From contig CM034546.1 in NCBI GenBank assembly GCA_020055645.1, positions 62,000,001 to 62,064,000 on the forward strand: a stretch of 64,000 bases of DNA. The letters are read 5' to 3'. Both the position numbers and the translations under genes were made by a program. Shown piece by piece: positions 28,400 to 38,991 of the stretch. The DNA is from Tomocerus qinae (lineage: Eukaryota > Arthropoda > Collembola > Entomobryomorpha > Tomoceridae). Position 1 is the first letter of the stretch. Each line of letters starts with the position of its first letter. The notes below the pieces were generated by a model. The model ran no database searches. It had not been told where the DNA came from and saw only the letters and a list, made by a program, of their open reading frames with translations.

Positions 28400-29050
28400 C
28401 TTCAATTATGCCTTTTGGATGAATGCTACGGCCTGTAAAAGAATCAGGGCTTCTATTATTCGTGGGTCTTTGCTATTTTCTATAGCATTTCTTTGATGTG
28501 AAATAATAGGACGGCACTGCATAGAAATACGAAGCAAATGACAAGATAGAGGATTAAAGCTGAAAATAATACAAAAGTATAAGTAGTAATTCATATTATA
28601 TTCATAGTTTTATAAATTGTAATATTATTATAGTGACAATGTATTGAAAGCGCATACGAAAACTGCCGATGTTGATCGTTCAGGAAATTCCTTAGATCGG
28701 AGTGTTTTCATGAAATTTTCATAGTTTTCCAAGCGTTGGACGTCATTTTTAAATACTATAAAGGCATTTATTTTAATTCAATGAAAAGTTAATACCAATC
28801 AAATAGTATAATCCCAATTATCATAAAATACCTTCTTCACGATGACCATCAGGACGAGCAGATTGAGGACATACACATTTTCTATAATGTTCGTCATAGT
28901 GGCAGTTGGCCCCACACCGCGCAAGGTTTTTTAGTGCTTCTATTAATCGTAGGTGATAAGATATTAACAGTTCAATTAATTCATGCGACACTGCATAGTT
29001 ATGTGAAGACGATATTTCTGGAAATTCCAAATTACGAAAAGATTCAACCT
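28400..29050 (-). pseudogene. Rearranged remnants of the four-cysteine peptide family
   Basis: On the minus strand, a tail-exon-like piece (29047 downward, after a TTTGCTTAG acceptor, with LEFPEISS and LRLIEALK) runs straight into a family cysteine core, C-GAN-C-x8-C-V-C, ending with a candidate GTATTT donor near 28830. The signal peptide that normally precedes the cysteine core is missing. Lower down, a TTTTCAG site near 28562 opens a second family piece (to about 28406) in which the middle and tail exons are fused. Both junctions are what unequal deletion between tandem copies would leave. Not functional as far as I can see, although the 28821-29030 frame is open. Confidence 0.6.
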
Positions 29051-29176
29051 AAGCAAACAAAATTTATCACAAAGATCAATAGAATACTTGGTAAATAATA
29101 ACTTTTTTAAAAGAATGAGTTCCTATCATCATGACTAAAGTATAAAGATAAACTGGCGCACGCGTATTGAATAATT

Positions 29177-29339
29177 AATGTTTTTAATAATGTACCCCAA
29201 AGCAGTGTACCCGATGTCCACCACACGCAACGTGCATTTGTCTGATGCCTTCAGAAGTTACCTGACAAAGGCCCTTTGATTACAGTGGACTTCGGGTCAA
29301 CTGCTTTGGGGTACATTATTAAAAACATTTGTATGTACG
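29177..29339. mobile_element. Foldback MITE, 163 bp
   Basis: The left end (AATGTTTTTAATAATGTACC, then CCAAAGCAGT) is repeated inverted at the right end (ACTGCTTTGG, then GGTACATTATTAAAAACATT). Pairing continues imperfectly inward through CCGA-GTCCAC, with arms of about 45 bp. No target duplication that I am sure of. Confidence 0.85.
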
Positions 29340-31206
29340 TATGTTTGTATGTGTCTATATGTATTTATGAGAATAGGGCAAGCCATAACGTTTCGAAACA
29401 GAATGGTCTCTTAATAATTTATGCATACACGCTTGCGCGTTTTAAAGGCAAAGTATGATAAAATTATTAAATTTAAATACACCGTTGTGTGACGTGGTAG
29501 AAGAAACGTCTTCCTTCAATTAAGTATACCGTTTGTTGTACTTATTAATTTTTACTCGCATCTTGAAGTTTTGTTGTGCTATTGTGACAAGACAGTTTAA
29601 TGAACTCATTGACCTTTGGGATTCTAAATATAATATGATTGAGTTGATTAAAATTCTTCAGTTATTACTATTATAAAAAATTTATTTGACCGTTTTAACG
29701 GCTCTTTGCCAAATAAGGCAGACTTGACCATTTGTTGGTCCATCTCTTCTTATAAGAGTAAAGTGGGACATGCGCGTAGATAATTCCGTATATGTACCCG
29801 TGTAGGTTTGTATGTTTGTATCAAGAGATTTTCGTGCCACTTCATTGCTATAATTTCGAAACGTTTAGGTATCAAAATTTGATTTGGTTTCGAAAGATAC
29901 AAAATTTTGCGCACGTTAGAGTCAATTGTTTTGTCCACCAGAATTGACTGACACATTACACAATACACCACTATCATCACTCTATATGATAAACGTAGAC
30001 TGGTTCATGCGCGTTGAATGTAACAATGTTGATATATTACATTATTTCTAATATTCAAATATTTCATAACAGAAGTAGTGCATGCATTCTGTATACAAAT
30101 TTTTCCAACTTTCAGTGCTGAGTGCTCTCAAGGATCTCATTATTTCATGTGCGGGAAAATTTATAATTGATTCATTTACATTGAATTATGATATTTCTCA
30201 ATTTCACAACCAATAGTTTAATTGAAAAATAAAGAAACAAAACATGTTCTAGATATTTGTTGGAAACTGTAAAATTAGAACCGTGTAATATTGTCTGAAA
30301 ATACTTCCCTTTTTACACCACAATATGTACAACATTTTTGTCTCATTTTTTTAATTGAGGACGCTCATTATAGTTAATTACTAACAAAATAAACATAATT
30401 TCCTAAATTTATTGCCGAAATATGACTCTATTTTTGTTGAAGCCCAAACCCCAAGTTAACCTGCCCGGCTATTTCACTACCTCAGGGGAAGAAATTTGGC
30501 AGCGTAATGAATAAAATATAGTTCTAATTTACGTTGTGTTCACTTATGCGCTCGAATATTCCATGATTAACGTTTAGTGTCAACCTACATTGAACTATAT
30601 TGAATTTAAAATTTGTCTTTACATACGGATTAATTGTTCCCAAAATAGGTATTTGATTTTTATGGGTCTTGCAATTATGGAATCGTGGAATATCCACGAA
30701 CAAAATGTAGTGGTTGGGTTTTTGATATCTCTACTTTAAATGCTTTAAAAAAGTCAGATTTCCAAAAAAAAGTGAGCACTAAGACAGGAATGGAACTCAA
30801 AAATAATGGGATCAGCTCGAAAAGTCTTATAATATAAAAGTTTAAACTCTCTTATGGGACCAAAAAGTAACAATGAAAATTTAACTACTTGACACTACAT
30901 TGCCAATTAAGGCTAACTTGACCTCAAAATGGTCCATTATCAATTAGTGGCAGTATATAACAAAGGTTATGGTTTGAGTACTGTAAACCTCGAATCAAAC
31001 ATGTGATCATAAGAGGTGACCGGAGTAAGTTGCCAGTACTCACAATTATATTTCAAAACAAAAAGTTGACTCTAGGCCGTACTAAGGCGAAGTTTTGCAA
31101 TACTTTTTGACTCTAATAATGTAAAATCTCTACCTACCGTCCCACCAAATGAGAAACCGTGGGAAGATCAGTCGGAGTTAATATAAAAAATCTGTGTACC
31201 TGTTAG
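29340..31206. other. No gene seen
   Basis: AT-rich. The 76-aa minus frame at 29750-29980 lacks any family feature. This stretch borders the retrotransposon. Confidence 0.5.
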
Positions 31207-31210
31207 ACGC

Positions 31211-31821
31211 TGTAACCATGGCAGCATATGGGTATCTACCCATGGTAATCCAGCCATGGTAATGTATCTGTACCCTATCCATGTAATATGCCCATGGCAA
31301 CATTTCTACTCGCTCGGAGGAAAGAGAACCTTTGCTTCGAGAGAGAGAACGGGATTCCATTCTGGACTGTGCTCAAGTCAACATCTCCGTGGATGTTCCA
31401 GCTGCTCCTGCAGATAGTCTTACTTTATCTTTATTGGTTTCCTTGTTTTCTGTTATTGGATATTTTCTGATGTCTAACTATTTTGACTGTTATTCTACAA
31501 TTTGGTGAGATCATTCCAATTTGTTATAATTTAGTAATTATTCTCAATCGTCCAAATTGTCACATGAAAGATATTCAATTTGATTCCTTTTGATTGGCCA
31601 TTAATTTCTACGTGCTAAATAAATTCATTTTATTTTCTGTCTGTATAATATACGGCTCAGTGGTAGTGGTTTATTATTACTAGCACAAATAATAGCTATA
31701 TCAATCTAATAGGAAATTCATAAATACTCTGGTGCGGATTTGCCCATCAGAGAACCTGCAATCTATAAATTAATACGTTTAATCGGATAGGCAAAGAAAT
31801 ATCCCCATTTTAAACGTTATA
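31211..31821 (+). repeat. Left LTR
   Basis: 611 bp, TGTAACC to GTTATA, with several CCATGG-containing short repeats in the first 100 bp. The 60-aa frame inside it is identical to the one in the right LTR and is not a gene. Confidence 0.95.
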
Positions 31822-31838
31822 TGGCGACCGTGTGATTC
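31822..31838 (+). other. Primer-binding site of the retrotransposon
   Basis: TGGCGACCGTGTGATTC begins right at the LTR edge. TGG complements a tRNA CCA end. I cannot name the tRNA with confidence. Confidence 0.7.
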
Positions 31839-31927
31839 AATTTCAAGTATCATTAGTTTTTGATTGAAACTTGTAGAATTTTCAGATTTGCTATTATTAT
31901 TGAAAATATTTTTCTATTGTTTTCACT

Positions 31928-33991
31928 ATGGCTGATTTAAAATCATTTGGATTATTTATTTTGAATTCTTTCATGACAAATTGTGACAAGCTTTTTCCCT
32001 ACTGTTCGTATCTGGTACTTTTGCTACTATTTCTATTGCTCATATACACATTTTACTCGATTATTCATCGATGTATTTATGGGTCAGCTGATCAGATTCG
32101 CAAAAAGGCATTAGCTAGAGATCTTTTATTTGCTAAATTACGTGCAGAATTTCCTAATATGCATGACCAGGAACTGAATATCTTGTTAGAACGAAGGTTA
32201 GTTGAAGTAGAGCGAAATCATTTTCATTATCCATCATTATATGATACTGACATTCCTGAAACAATTCCAGTTTCTCCTCGGGTTTCACAATCGAGCAAAG
32301 TCAAGTTTCGTCAAGATAGTGATAGGAATTTTGAAAGTCAACTTACTACTCACATTCGTAAATGTTCTACTCAGATAAAGGACTTTCAGGATCAGTTAGA
32401 TTTGGCACTTTCTTCACTTCAGACGACCACATCTGATTTCAGAAAGGAAATTACGGATAATATAGCATCTTTTTCTCGTGACTTGAATAAAAAAATCAAA
32501 GAGTTTGTAGAAACTCAAGAGTCACAATTCCACATTTCGGTATCTGACGGGACAATTGTTCCATTAGCTGACTACATGATTGATCGTTTCAATCATCAGG
32601 CAGATCAGATTAGCACAGTGGAGGATAAGTTGCATTCTTTCTCGAAGCATTTTGAAAAGAAAATTTCCATTTCCTCATCTTCTAACACCAATTTAGAAAT
32701 CAGAATAGCTGCCTTGGAAAAGCAGCTTACATGTCAATCAGACTTAGTCCAACAGCTGGGTATGGATTTGGCACATCTTAGAAAACTGTCTCAGATTGCC
32801 CATATTCCTGATCCACCAGCTAAAACAGGCAATGAACATGCATTTCTCATTCCGCCTAACATTCCAGGCGTGCAGACAGCCGATCTGGCTAGCCACGCCA
32901 TTCCTCCAATTTCTAGGACGACGCCAGTACATACATACTCATCGACTTTTACGCCCACTCAAAGTCATTACGACTATCATTCACCTATGCAAACTAATCC
33001 GAGTCCTACTACAGGAAATCAGGCTGATAGACATATAAGTCCTTCACCGCCAGTTCAGCCTAATAATATAGCCACTGGACTCCCTCATGTGACAGTTTAT
33101 GCTAATAATGCTGTTATCCCTATTCCTAAGTTTGACCCTAAGCTGGATACTGCCGACAATTTTATTAAGGAATTACATTTGTATGTTAGACAAAAGCGTA
33201 TTCCGGAGGCAGACATTGTCCTTCATTTAGCTGCAGTGTTTGATAAGAGTGAACAGAAGATATGGTGGAAACGTACAAAATTGTTAGTTTCTACATGGGA
33301 TGAATTTGTTGTACATTTTAGGCAAATGTATGGTTCAGTTTCTGAGCACAATGCATGCATAGAAAAATTATATTCAAGACGACAACTACCTACAGAGACA
33401 TTTTCGACATTTGCATTAGAGATGGACTTACAATATCAGAAAGTTCATTTGGGTCAGCCCATAGATCAGCGTAACCTAATTGCGTTTATCTCTGAACGAG
33501 CATTACCTGATCTAAAGGCACATCTATTAGCATGTAATGCTACTACAATCTACGACTTGATACATTTTGCTTCTAAGATAGCTCCGTCTCCGACTGCTAC
33601 CAAAGATAAAGATAGTAATACATGGAAACAGTCAAATAAAAGTTCAAGTTATGGTAATGGTAAAGGCCAAGGCTATTCCAAGTCTAACGAAAATTCACAA
33701 TCTCATTATCAGAAGTCTGCCTCGGCGGAAACTGATAAGCCTCCTGTGCATGAGTCAAAGGCAAAGGAATCTGCTCAACCTAACTCCACTGTAGCAAAGC
33801 ATACTAACTCCGACTCTAGGTCAGGAAAGAAAAAATATCCATGCAAAGTGTGTGGTGACTCTAATCCTGATCACTATTCTTCGCAATGTCCTAAAAAGTC
33901 TCATACGACTAAAACTGCTACTTCCGCATCAGCAAAGCAGCCAATAACTGCTACATTGCATGAAGACACGGAAAACCGACAGAACGAGTGA
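31928..33991 (+). CDS. gag: Gag of the Ty3/Gypsy element
   Basis: 687 aa. An unusual N-terminal hydrophobic segment (about 27-46, SYLVLLLLFLLLIYTFYSII) looks like a true transmembrane helix. A coiled-coil-like region (about 125-290) and a Pro/Thr-rich linker follow, then a capsid-like segment (about 385-560, with YVRQKRIPEADIVLHLAAVF). A variant zinc knuckle lies at 639-654 (CKVCGDSNPDHYSSQC, spacing CX2CX6HX4C instead of CX2CX4HX4C). The stop TGA overlaps the ATG of the next frame (GTGATG at 33988-33993), so the downstream frame is reached either by a -1 shift in the 28-nt overlap or by reinitiation at TGATG. Coding is intact. Confidence 0.9.
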   Translation: MADLKSFGLFILNSFMTNCDKLFPYCSYLVLLLLFLLLIYTFYSIIHRCIYGSADQIRKKALARDLLFAKLRAEFPNMHDQELNILLERRLVEVERNHFHYPSLYDTDIPETIPVSPRVSQSSKVKFRQDSDRNFESQLTTHIRKCSTQIKDFQDQLDLALSSLQTTTSDFRKEITDNIASFSRDLNKKIKEFVETQESQFHISVSDGTIVPLADYMIDRFNHQADQISTVEDKLHSFSKHFEKKISISSSSNTNLEIRIAALEKQLTCQSDLVQQLGMDLAHLRKLSQIAHIPDPPAKTGNEHAFLIPPNIPGVQTADLASHAIPPISRTTPVHTYSSTFTPTQSHYDYHSPMQTNPSPTTGNQADRHISPSPPVQPNNIATGLPHVTVYANNAVIPIPKFDPKLDTADNFIKELHLYVRQKRIPEADIVLHLAAVFDKSEQKIWWKRTKLLVSTWDEFVVHFRQMYGSVSEHNACIEKLYSRRQLPTETFSTFALEMDLQYQKVHLGQPIDQRNLIAFISERALPDLKAHLLACNATTIYDLIHFASKIAPSPTATKDKDSNTWKQSNKSSSYGNGKGQGYSKSNENSQSHYQKSASAETDKPPVHESKAKESAQPNSTVAKHTNSDSRSGKKKYPCKVCGDSNPDHYSSQCPKKSHTTKTATSASAKQPITATLHEDTENRQNE

Positions 33992-34359
33992 TGGTCCATG
34001 GGATTGTCATCACTCATCCATCAGTCACAACCAATCCCACCAAACTAGTACCTATCATACCAATGGTTGTAAATAATCACACTTATGAAGCACTGATAGA
34101 TACTGGCTCAACTTTATCTTGTATTTCTCCAACATTAGTTTCTAAAGCTACTAAACTTCGACCATGGACAGAAGGTCCAATAGTCATGCTAGATGGTTCA
34201 GAGGTTCAGCCTCAGGGGTCAATTGCGATTCGCTTTGGTTTAGGTAATAAAATTTTTCGCAGAAAATTTTGTGTGGTAGAATCATCCTCAGATTTTCTCT
34301 TGGGAATGGATTTTCTCCATGACATTGGCATAATGCTTGATCTAGGCACTCTTAAGTGA
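33988..34359 (+). CDS. Retroviral-type aspartic protease of the element
   Basis: The catalytic motif is ALIDTGSTLSC (Asp38) and the family flap-end motif is FLLGMDFL. The frame is -1 relative to gag and open from 33964. It ends in a TGA at 34357-34359 that is in the same frame as the reverse transcriptase ORF starting 21 nt downstream. Protease and polymerase are therefore separated by a single stop codon. Suppression of that stop, reinitiation at ATG 34381, or a recent nonsense mutation could all apply. Confidence 0.85.
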   Translation: MMVHGIVITHPSVTTNPTKLVPIIPMVVNNHTYEALIDTGSTLSCISPTLVSKATKLRPWTEGPIVMLDGSEVQPQGSIAIRFGLGNKIFRRKFCVVESSSDFLLGMDFLHDIGIMLDLGTLK

Positions 34360-34380
34360 GGCTTTAGAGATTCATGGCAT

Positions 34381-37300
34381 ATGCAACAGTTCGATTTGAT
34401 TACTCACTCATCTAGTAATTTTCCGATCCGAGCTCTACAATCCCTCAAGGATTACGAGGTAGATGAGATTAGAAAATTACTGGACAAGTTCCCAGATGTG
34501 GTGGACGCACCATTAGGCAGAACAAATGTGACAACTCACAAAATTGAACTTACTGAAGAAAAACCTAAGCGCCAGCGACCATATCCCACCTCACCGAAAA
34601 AGCATGCTGCTATAAATAACGAAGTTGATAAAATGTTAGCATTAGGAGTTATACAACCTTCCACATCGGATTTTGCATCTCCGGTTCTTTTACGTGAAAA
34701 GCCTAATGGAGAATGGAGGTTTATAGTCGACTTTCGTTACATCAATAAGTATACGAAGCACGAAACTTTTCCGATTCCACTCATTTACAGCCTTCTTCAA
34801 AAACTGTATATGGCTAAATACCTATCAGTGATTGATGCAGAAAAGGGCTATTGGCAAGTCTTGCTAGACAAAAATAGTAGGAAGTATACTGCTTTCATGA
34901 CAGAAAGAGGACTATTCGAATTTACTGTAATGCCTTTTGGTCTTAGAAATGCTAGTGCCACCTACCAACGTCTTATGCATGAAGTCTTGTCAGGGTTAGA
35001 TGACTTTGTTCTTGTTTATCAAGACGATATTTTGATTTACTCCAAATCATACAAGGATCATCTTTCTCATATTGAAACGGTTTTGTCACGTCTTAGCCAG
35101 GCTGGCATTACGATTAATCCTGCCAAATGTGTTTTTGGAAAGACACGTGTGAAATTTTTAGGTCACATCGTGTCAGAAAAAGGGATTGAAATGAATCCGG
35201 AAAAAGTAAGTGCAATACTTGACATTCCTTCACCAGGTTCACGCCGAGCACTACGTAAGTTCTTAGGTTGCGTTGGCTTTTACCGAAACTTTGTAGAAAA
35301 TATGGCTGCAGTGTGTAAACCATTGTATGCACTTTGTTCTCCCAATAAAAAGTTTCGTTGGACTGATGTCGAAGAACAGGCATTCATCAAATTAAAATCT
35401 GCGGTAGCTACTAATCTAGTCTTAGCATACCCAGATTACAACAAAACATTCATAGTCAGATGTGATGGTAGTGGAACAGGTTTTGGTGCTGTTTTAGCAC
35501 AAGTCGATGATTCTGGTAACGAGCGGGTTATTTGCTTTGCAAGCAAAACCATGGAACCAGCTCAACAAAACTACACAAGTAGTGAGAAAGAATTATATGC
35601 AATAATATATTCACTAGAGAAATTCCGTGAATACATAGATGGTCAGGAGTTTGTACTGCAAACAGACCATAAGGCATTAGTTTGGCTAGACAAAATGCGC
35701 AATACCTCACATAGATTGATGCGATGGGCCATTATGTTGCAAGAATGGAGCCCCTGCATACAATACATAAAAGGTAGAGACAACACAGTGGCCGACTTTC
35801 TTTCTAGAAATTCTTTTCCAGATGACTCTTTCAACGATGAATATCGTGACATCATGTTTCCTCCTAATCACACTTGCAATGTTGTTCTCACCTGTTCCAT
35901 GACCAAACAGAAAATTCTACTAGGTCAAAAGTCTGATCCAGAAATTCAGGCCATGATTGTGGACACTCATCCAGGTTTTACTGTGCGACAAGGTATTTTA
36001 TATAAGCAACATGATAGCTTATTATTACCTGTCATTCCACTTTCACTGCGCGAGGAAATAGTGCGTCATTTTCACGACACTCCTCAATCGGGTCATTTGG
36101 GTGCAGAAAAGACATTGCATAGACTAAAGTCACGTGTATTTTTCAAGGGTATGCGTGAATATGTTGAAAATTATGTAAGAACATGTGATTCTTGTCAAAG
36201 AATCAAGTATGACAATCAAAAACCAGCGGGGTTGATGAAATCTTCACCAATTACTTCCCCCTGGCATACTTTGTACATTGACCTGATGGGACCCTACATT
36301 CCATCATCACCAGGTCGATTTAGATACATTTTGGTAATTGTAGACTCATTCACAAAATGGGTTGAATTATATCCCATCCGAGTCGCATCATCACAATGTC
36401 TATCTAAAATTTTGGAGAATGACATCTTTTGCCGTTATGGCATGCCCAAAGTTCTTGTTTCAGATAATGCATCAAATATGAAATCTAACCTTCTAGACTA
36501 CATGTGTCGTCAATGGCACATTACTCATGTCTATACTTCTGTGTATACTCCACAATCAAATTTGGCTGAGCGTGTCAATCGCACACTCAAACCAATGATA
36601 AGGAGTTTTGTTGAAGGTTGTCCTCATAGTAAATGGAGTGCCTATCTGCCATTCTTTAAGTTGGCAATTAACTCCGCGATTCAAGATTCTACGGGTTTTT
36701 CTCCATTCAAACTAATGATGAATAGAGAGCCGTCCCTACCATTTGACAATGCTCTCAAAGATGACATACCACCTGAAGAAATCTTACAAGTGCCTTCACC
36801 AACAAGTGAATATTTATTTAATCGTAATGAAATTTATACTAATATGTTAAAACTTGTTGAATCTCATTTGCAGAAGGCTAAGCTTAAGCAGAAAAAGTAT
36901 TATGATGCCAGGCACCGAGACGATTCTTTCCAGGTTGGGGACCTAGTCGTGATGAAGGATATGACCTTATCGTCCAGAGACAAAGGGATCGTAGCTGGCC
37001 TGACACCGCTATACGACAACCGAATAGCTAGAATTTGCTCGGTTTCCCCTGACGGTCTTTCTTATGATGTGAAATTCGAGGACGGGACAATACGGAAGCA
37101 TTTGCATATCCAGTTCCTCCGCAGATACCATTCCAGAGATCCGTCGATGCTGAAATTTTCGTCGCCAAACCCTGCATCTCTCGAACCAAAGGATGAGTCG
37201 CATATTATATCACCAACTATTGTGCCAGATTTACAACCGAATTTAAATTCTAATGGTATTTCTTATGATACAGGTGATGACTCTGGACCGGGTTTATCTG

Positions 37301-37458
37301 CTAATTCTCAGATTCCTACATCCATTCCTCCTCCATCACCGACAACCACCAACACACAGTCACCACCAACACCTTTGGTAATCCCAAACCCGGCTGTGTT
37401 TAGACAACGTCGTTCAACTCGCCTTCGTCACAAACCACGAGTTGACTATCGACAATAA
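34381..37458 (+). CDS. pol: Pol: reverse transcriptase, RNase H, integrase
   Basis: 1025 aa. RT: WRFIVDFRYINKYT near 112-125 and LVYQDDILIYS with the YQDD box at 213-216. RNase H: Asp362 (RCDGSG), Glu403 or 405, Asp429 (QTDHKAL) and Asp472 (NTVADFLSR). Integrase: HHCC zinc finger with His565 or 563, His572, Cys602 and Cys605; core DDE residues Asp634, Asp695 and Glu730; then a GPY/F-like end region with LTPLYDNRIARI. A Pro/Ser-rich, Arg-ended tail closes the protein; I see no chromodomain. All catalytic residues are present and there is no frame break. The first ATG may not be the real N-terminus, since the frame is continuous with the protease apart from one TGA. Confidence 0.93.
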   Translation: MQQFDLITHSSSNFPIRALQSLKDYEVDEIRKLLDKFPDVVDAPLGRTNVTTHKIELTEEKPKRQRPYPTSPKKHAAINNEVDKMLALGVIQPSTSDFASPVLLREKPNGEWRFIVDFRYINKYTKHETFPIPLIYSLLQKLYMAKYLSVIDAEKGYWQVLLDKNSRKYTAFMTERGLFEFTVMPFGLRNASATYQRLMHEVLSGLDDFVLVYQDDILIYSKSYKDHLSHIETVLSRLSQAGITINPAKCVFGKTRVKFLGHIVSEKGIEMNPEKVSAILDIPSPGSRRALRKFLGCVGFYRNFVENMAAVCKPLYALCSPNKKFRWTDVEEQAFIKLKSAVATNLVLAYPDYNKTFIVRCDGSGTGFGAVLAQVDDSGNERVICFASKTMEPAQQNYTSSEKELYAIIYSLEKFREYIDGQEFVLQTDHKALVWLDKMRNTSHRLMRWAIMLQEWSPCIQYIKGRDNTVADFLSRNSFPDDSFNDEYRDIMFPPNHTCNVVLTCSMTKQKILLGQKSDPEIQAMIVDTHPGFTVRQGILYKQHDSLLLPVIPLSLREEIVRHFHDTPQSGHLGAEKTLHRLKSRVFFKGMREYVENYVRTCDSCQRIKYDNQKPAGLMKSSPITSPWHTLYIDLMGPYIPSSPGRFRYILVIVDSFTKWVELYPIRVASSQCLSKILENDIFCRYGMPKVLVSDNASNMKSNLLDYMCRQWHITHVYTSVYTPQSNLAERVNRTLKPMIRSFVEGCPHSKWSAYLPFFKLAINSAIQDSTGFSPFKLMMNREPSLPFDNALKDDIPPEEILQVPSPTSEYLFNRNEIYTNMLKLVESHLQKAKLKQKKYYDARHRDDSFQVGDLVVMKDMTLSSRDKGIVAGLTPLYDNRIARICSVSPDGLSYDVKFEDGTIRKHLHIQFLRRYHSRDPSMLKFSSPNPASLEPKDESHIISPTIVPDLQPNLNSNGISYDTGDDSGPGLSANSQIPTSIPPPSPTTTNTQSPPTPLVIPNPAVFRQRRSTRLRHKPRVDYRQ

Positions 37459-38236
37459 TTGAAAATATGTATATAATAATTATTTTTAGTTTTGTGGTAA
37501 ATTTTTCAAGGTTAACTTATTATACTGAATTTTATTATTCTATAATATATGCATTACCAAGGCAACTCTGTTGATTTGTTATGATACAACACTAATAAGG
37601 CACTAATAGATTTGTGTTTCCTTTTTATGGAATTGTTGAAGAATGCATAATTCAATTGTCAATTCGGGCACGAACAATTCCCAGGTTATTCAAAAGAATA
37701 ACTTTGCACACTGGGATGGCGGCAGAATGACAATAGCCTAAAATCCTTTTCCTACCGAACGAATCTCTGGCAATTCCCTGAATGCCTTGCACAAAGAGAG
37801 GGCGGTGGAAACTGGACTGGTATTTTAGAAATTCCAATAAGTGTTTTTCTATAAAAATAGTATTTTCCTATACTACTTCTAGTTATGCCTAAACTTTTCC
37901 TGAAATACATACACACACTTCTTGTCCTTATAATCTAGCTATCTATAAAACATTTCACCATTGTTAATTCATTTTCTTTTGTTTTAACTACCATGCTTAA
38001 ATTGCTGCGATGTATAACAGGTTACATTCTACCACATTGCTACTGTACATAAATTATTATATCTTCTCTTTTCGAGTTTATGGTACTAACCATATTCCTA
38101 TCCAACTTCCTAACCTAAATTAGGCTATCTGAGAAATAGTGTCAAACCTGCTCTAGCTATCACCCTTGTAATTGTTTTTCTTAATTCATATTATAAAGGG
38201 CTTTAGCACTATAAAGCCCAATTTTCACACGGGGGT

Positions 38237-38847
38237 TGTAACCATGGCAGCATATGGGTATCTACCCATGGTAATCCAGCCATGGTAATGTATCTGTACC
38301 CTATCCATGTAATATGCCCATGGCAACATTTCTACTCGCTCGGAGGAAAGAGAACCTTTGCTTCGAGAGAGAGAACGGGATTCCATTCTGGACTGTGCTC
38401 AAGTCAACATCTCCGTGGATGTTCCAGCTGCTCCTGCAGATAGTCTTACTTTATCTTTATTGGTTTCCTTGTTTTCTGTTATTGGATATTTTCTGATGTC
38501 TAACTATTTTGACTGTTATTCTACAATTTGGTGAGATCATTCCAATTTGTTATAATTTAGTAATTATTCTCAATCGTCCAAATTGTCACATGAAAGATAT
38601 TCAATTTGATTCCTTTTGATTGGCCATTAATTTCTACGTGCTAAATAAATTCATTTTATTTTCTGTCTGTATAATATACGGCTCAGTGGTAGTGGTTTAT
38701 TATTACTAGCACAAATAATAGCTATATCAATCTAATAGGAAATTCATAAATACTCTGGTGCGGATTTGCCCATCAGAGAACCTGCAATCTATAAATTAAT
38801 ACGTTTAATCGGATAGGCAAAGAAATATCCCCATTTTAAACGTTATA
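38237..38847 (+). repeat. Right LTR
   Basis: 611 bp, the same length as the left LTR and identical by eye, preceded by GGGGGT. Confidence 0.95.
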
Positions 38848-38991
38848 ACGCATTCTAATAATCGTACAATTTATGCCCCGGAATAAACACTAGCTTTATT
38901 TATAACAGGGCCTGGGCCCTGAGACCGGCTATACATTATATTAGTGTTGAACCCATCTGAATACTGGTGTAATTGGCCTACTGCAAACTAG

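Larger units (their letters stand above)
31211..38847 (+). mobile_element. Complete Ty3/Gypsy LTR retrotransposon
   Basis: 7637 bp. Two 611-bp LTRs start TGTAACC and end GTTATA, and the 4-bp target repeat ACGC lies at 31207-31210 and 38848-38851. A primer-binding-like TGGCGACCGTG follows the left LTR directly (31822). A G-rich tract ACACGGGGGT precedes the right LTR. Genes in order are gag, protease, then reverse transcriptase-RNase H-integrase. That order (integrase last) plus the 4-bp duplication and YQDD box place it in Ty3/Gypsy. No envelope frame. The LTRs agree at every position I compared, so insertion is recent. It sits inside the four-cysteine peptide cluster. Confidence 0.95.

Noticed and set aside
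29750..29980. 76-aa minus frame sharing GTGGGACATGCGC with the 8.5-kb peptide locus
   Set aside because: The shared phrase is 13 bp and no cysteine or signal pattern follows; coincidence is enough.
31288..38496. Identical 60-aa frames at 31288-31470 and 38314-38496
   Set aside because: They lie wholly inside the two LTRs.
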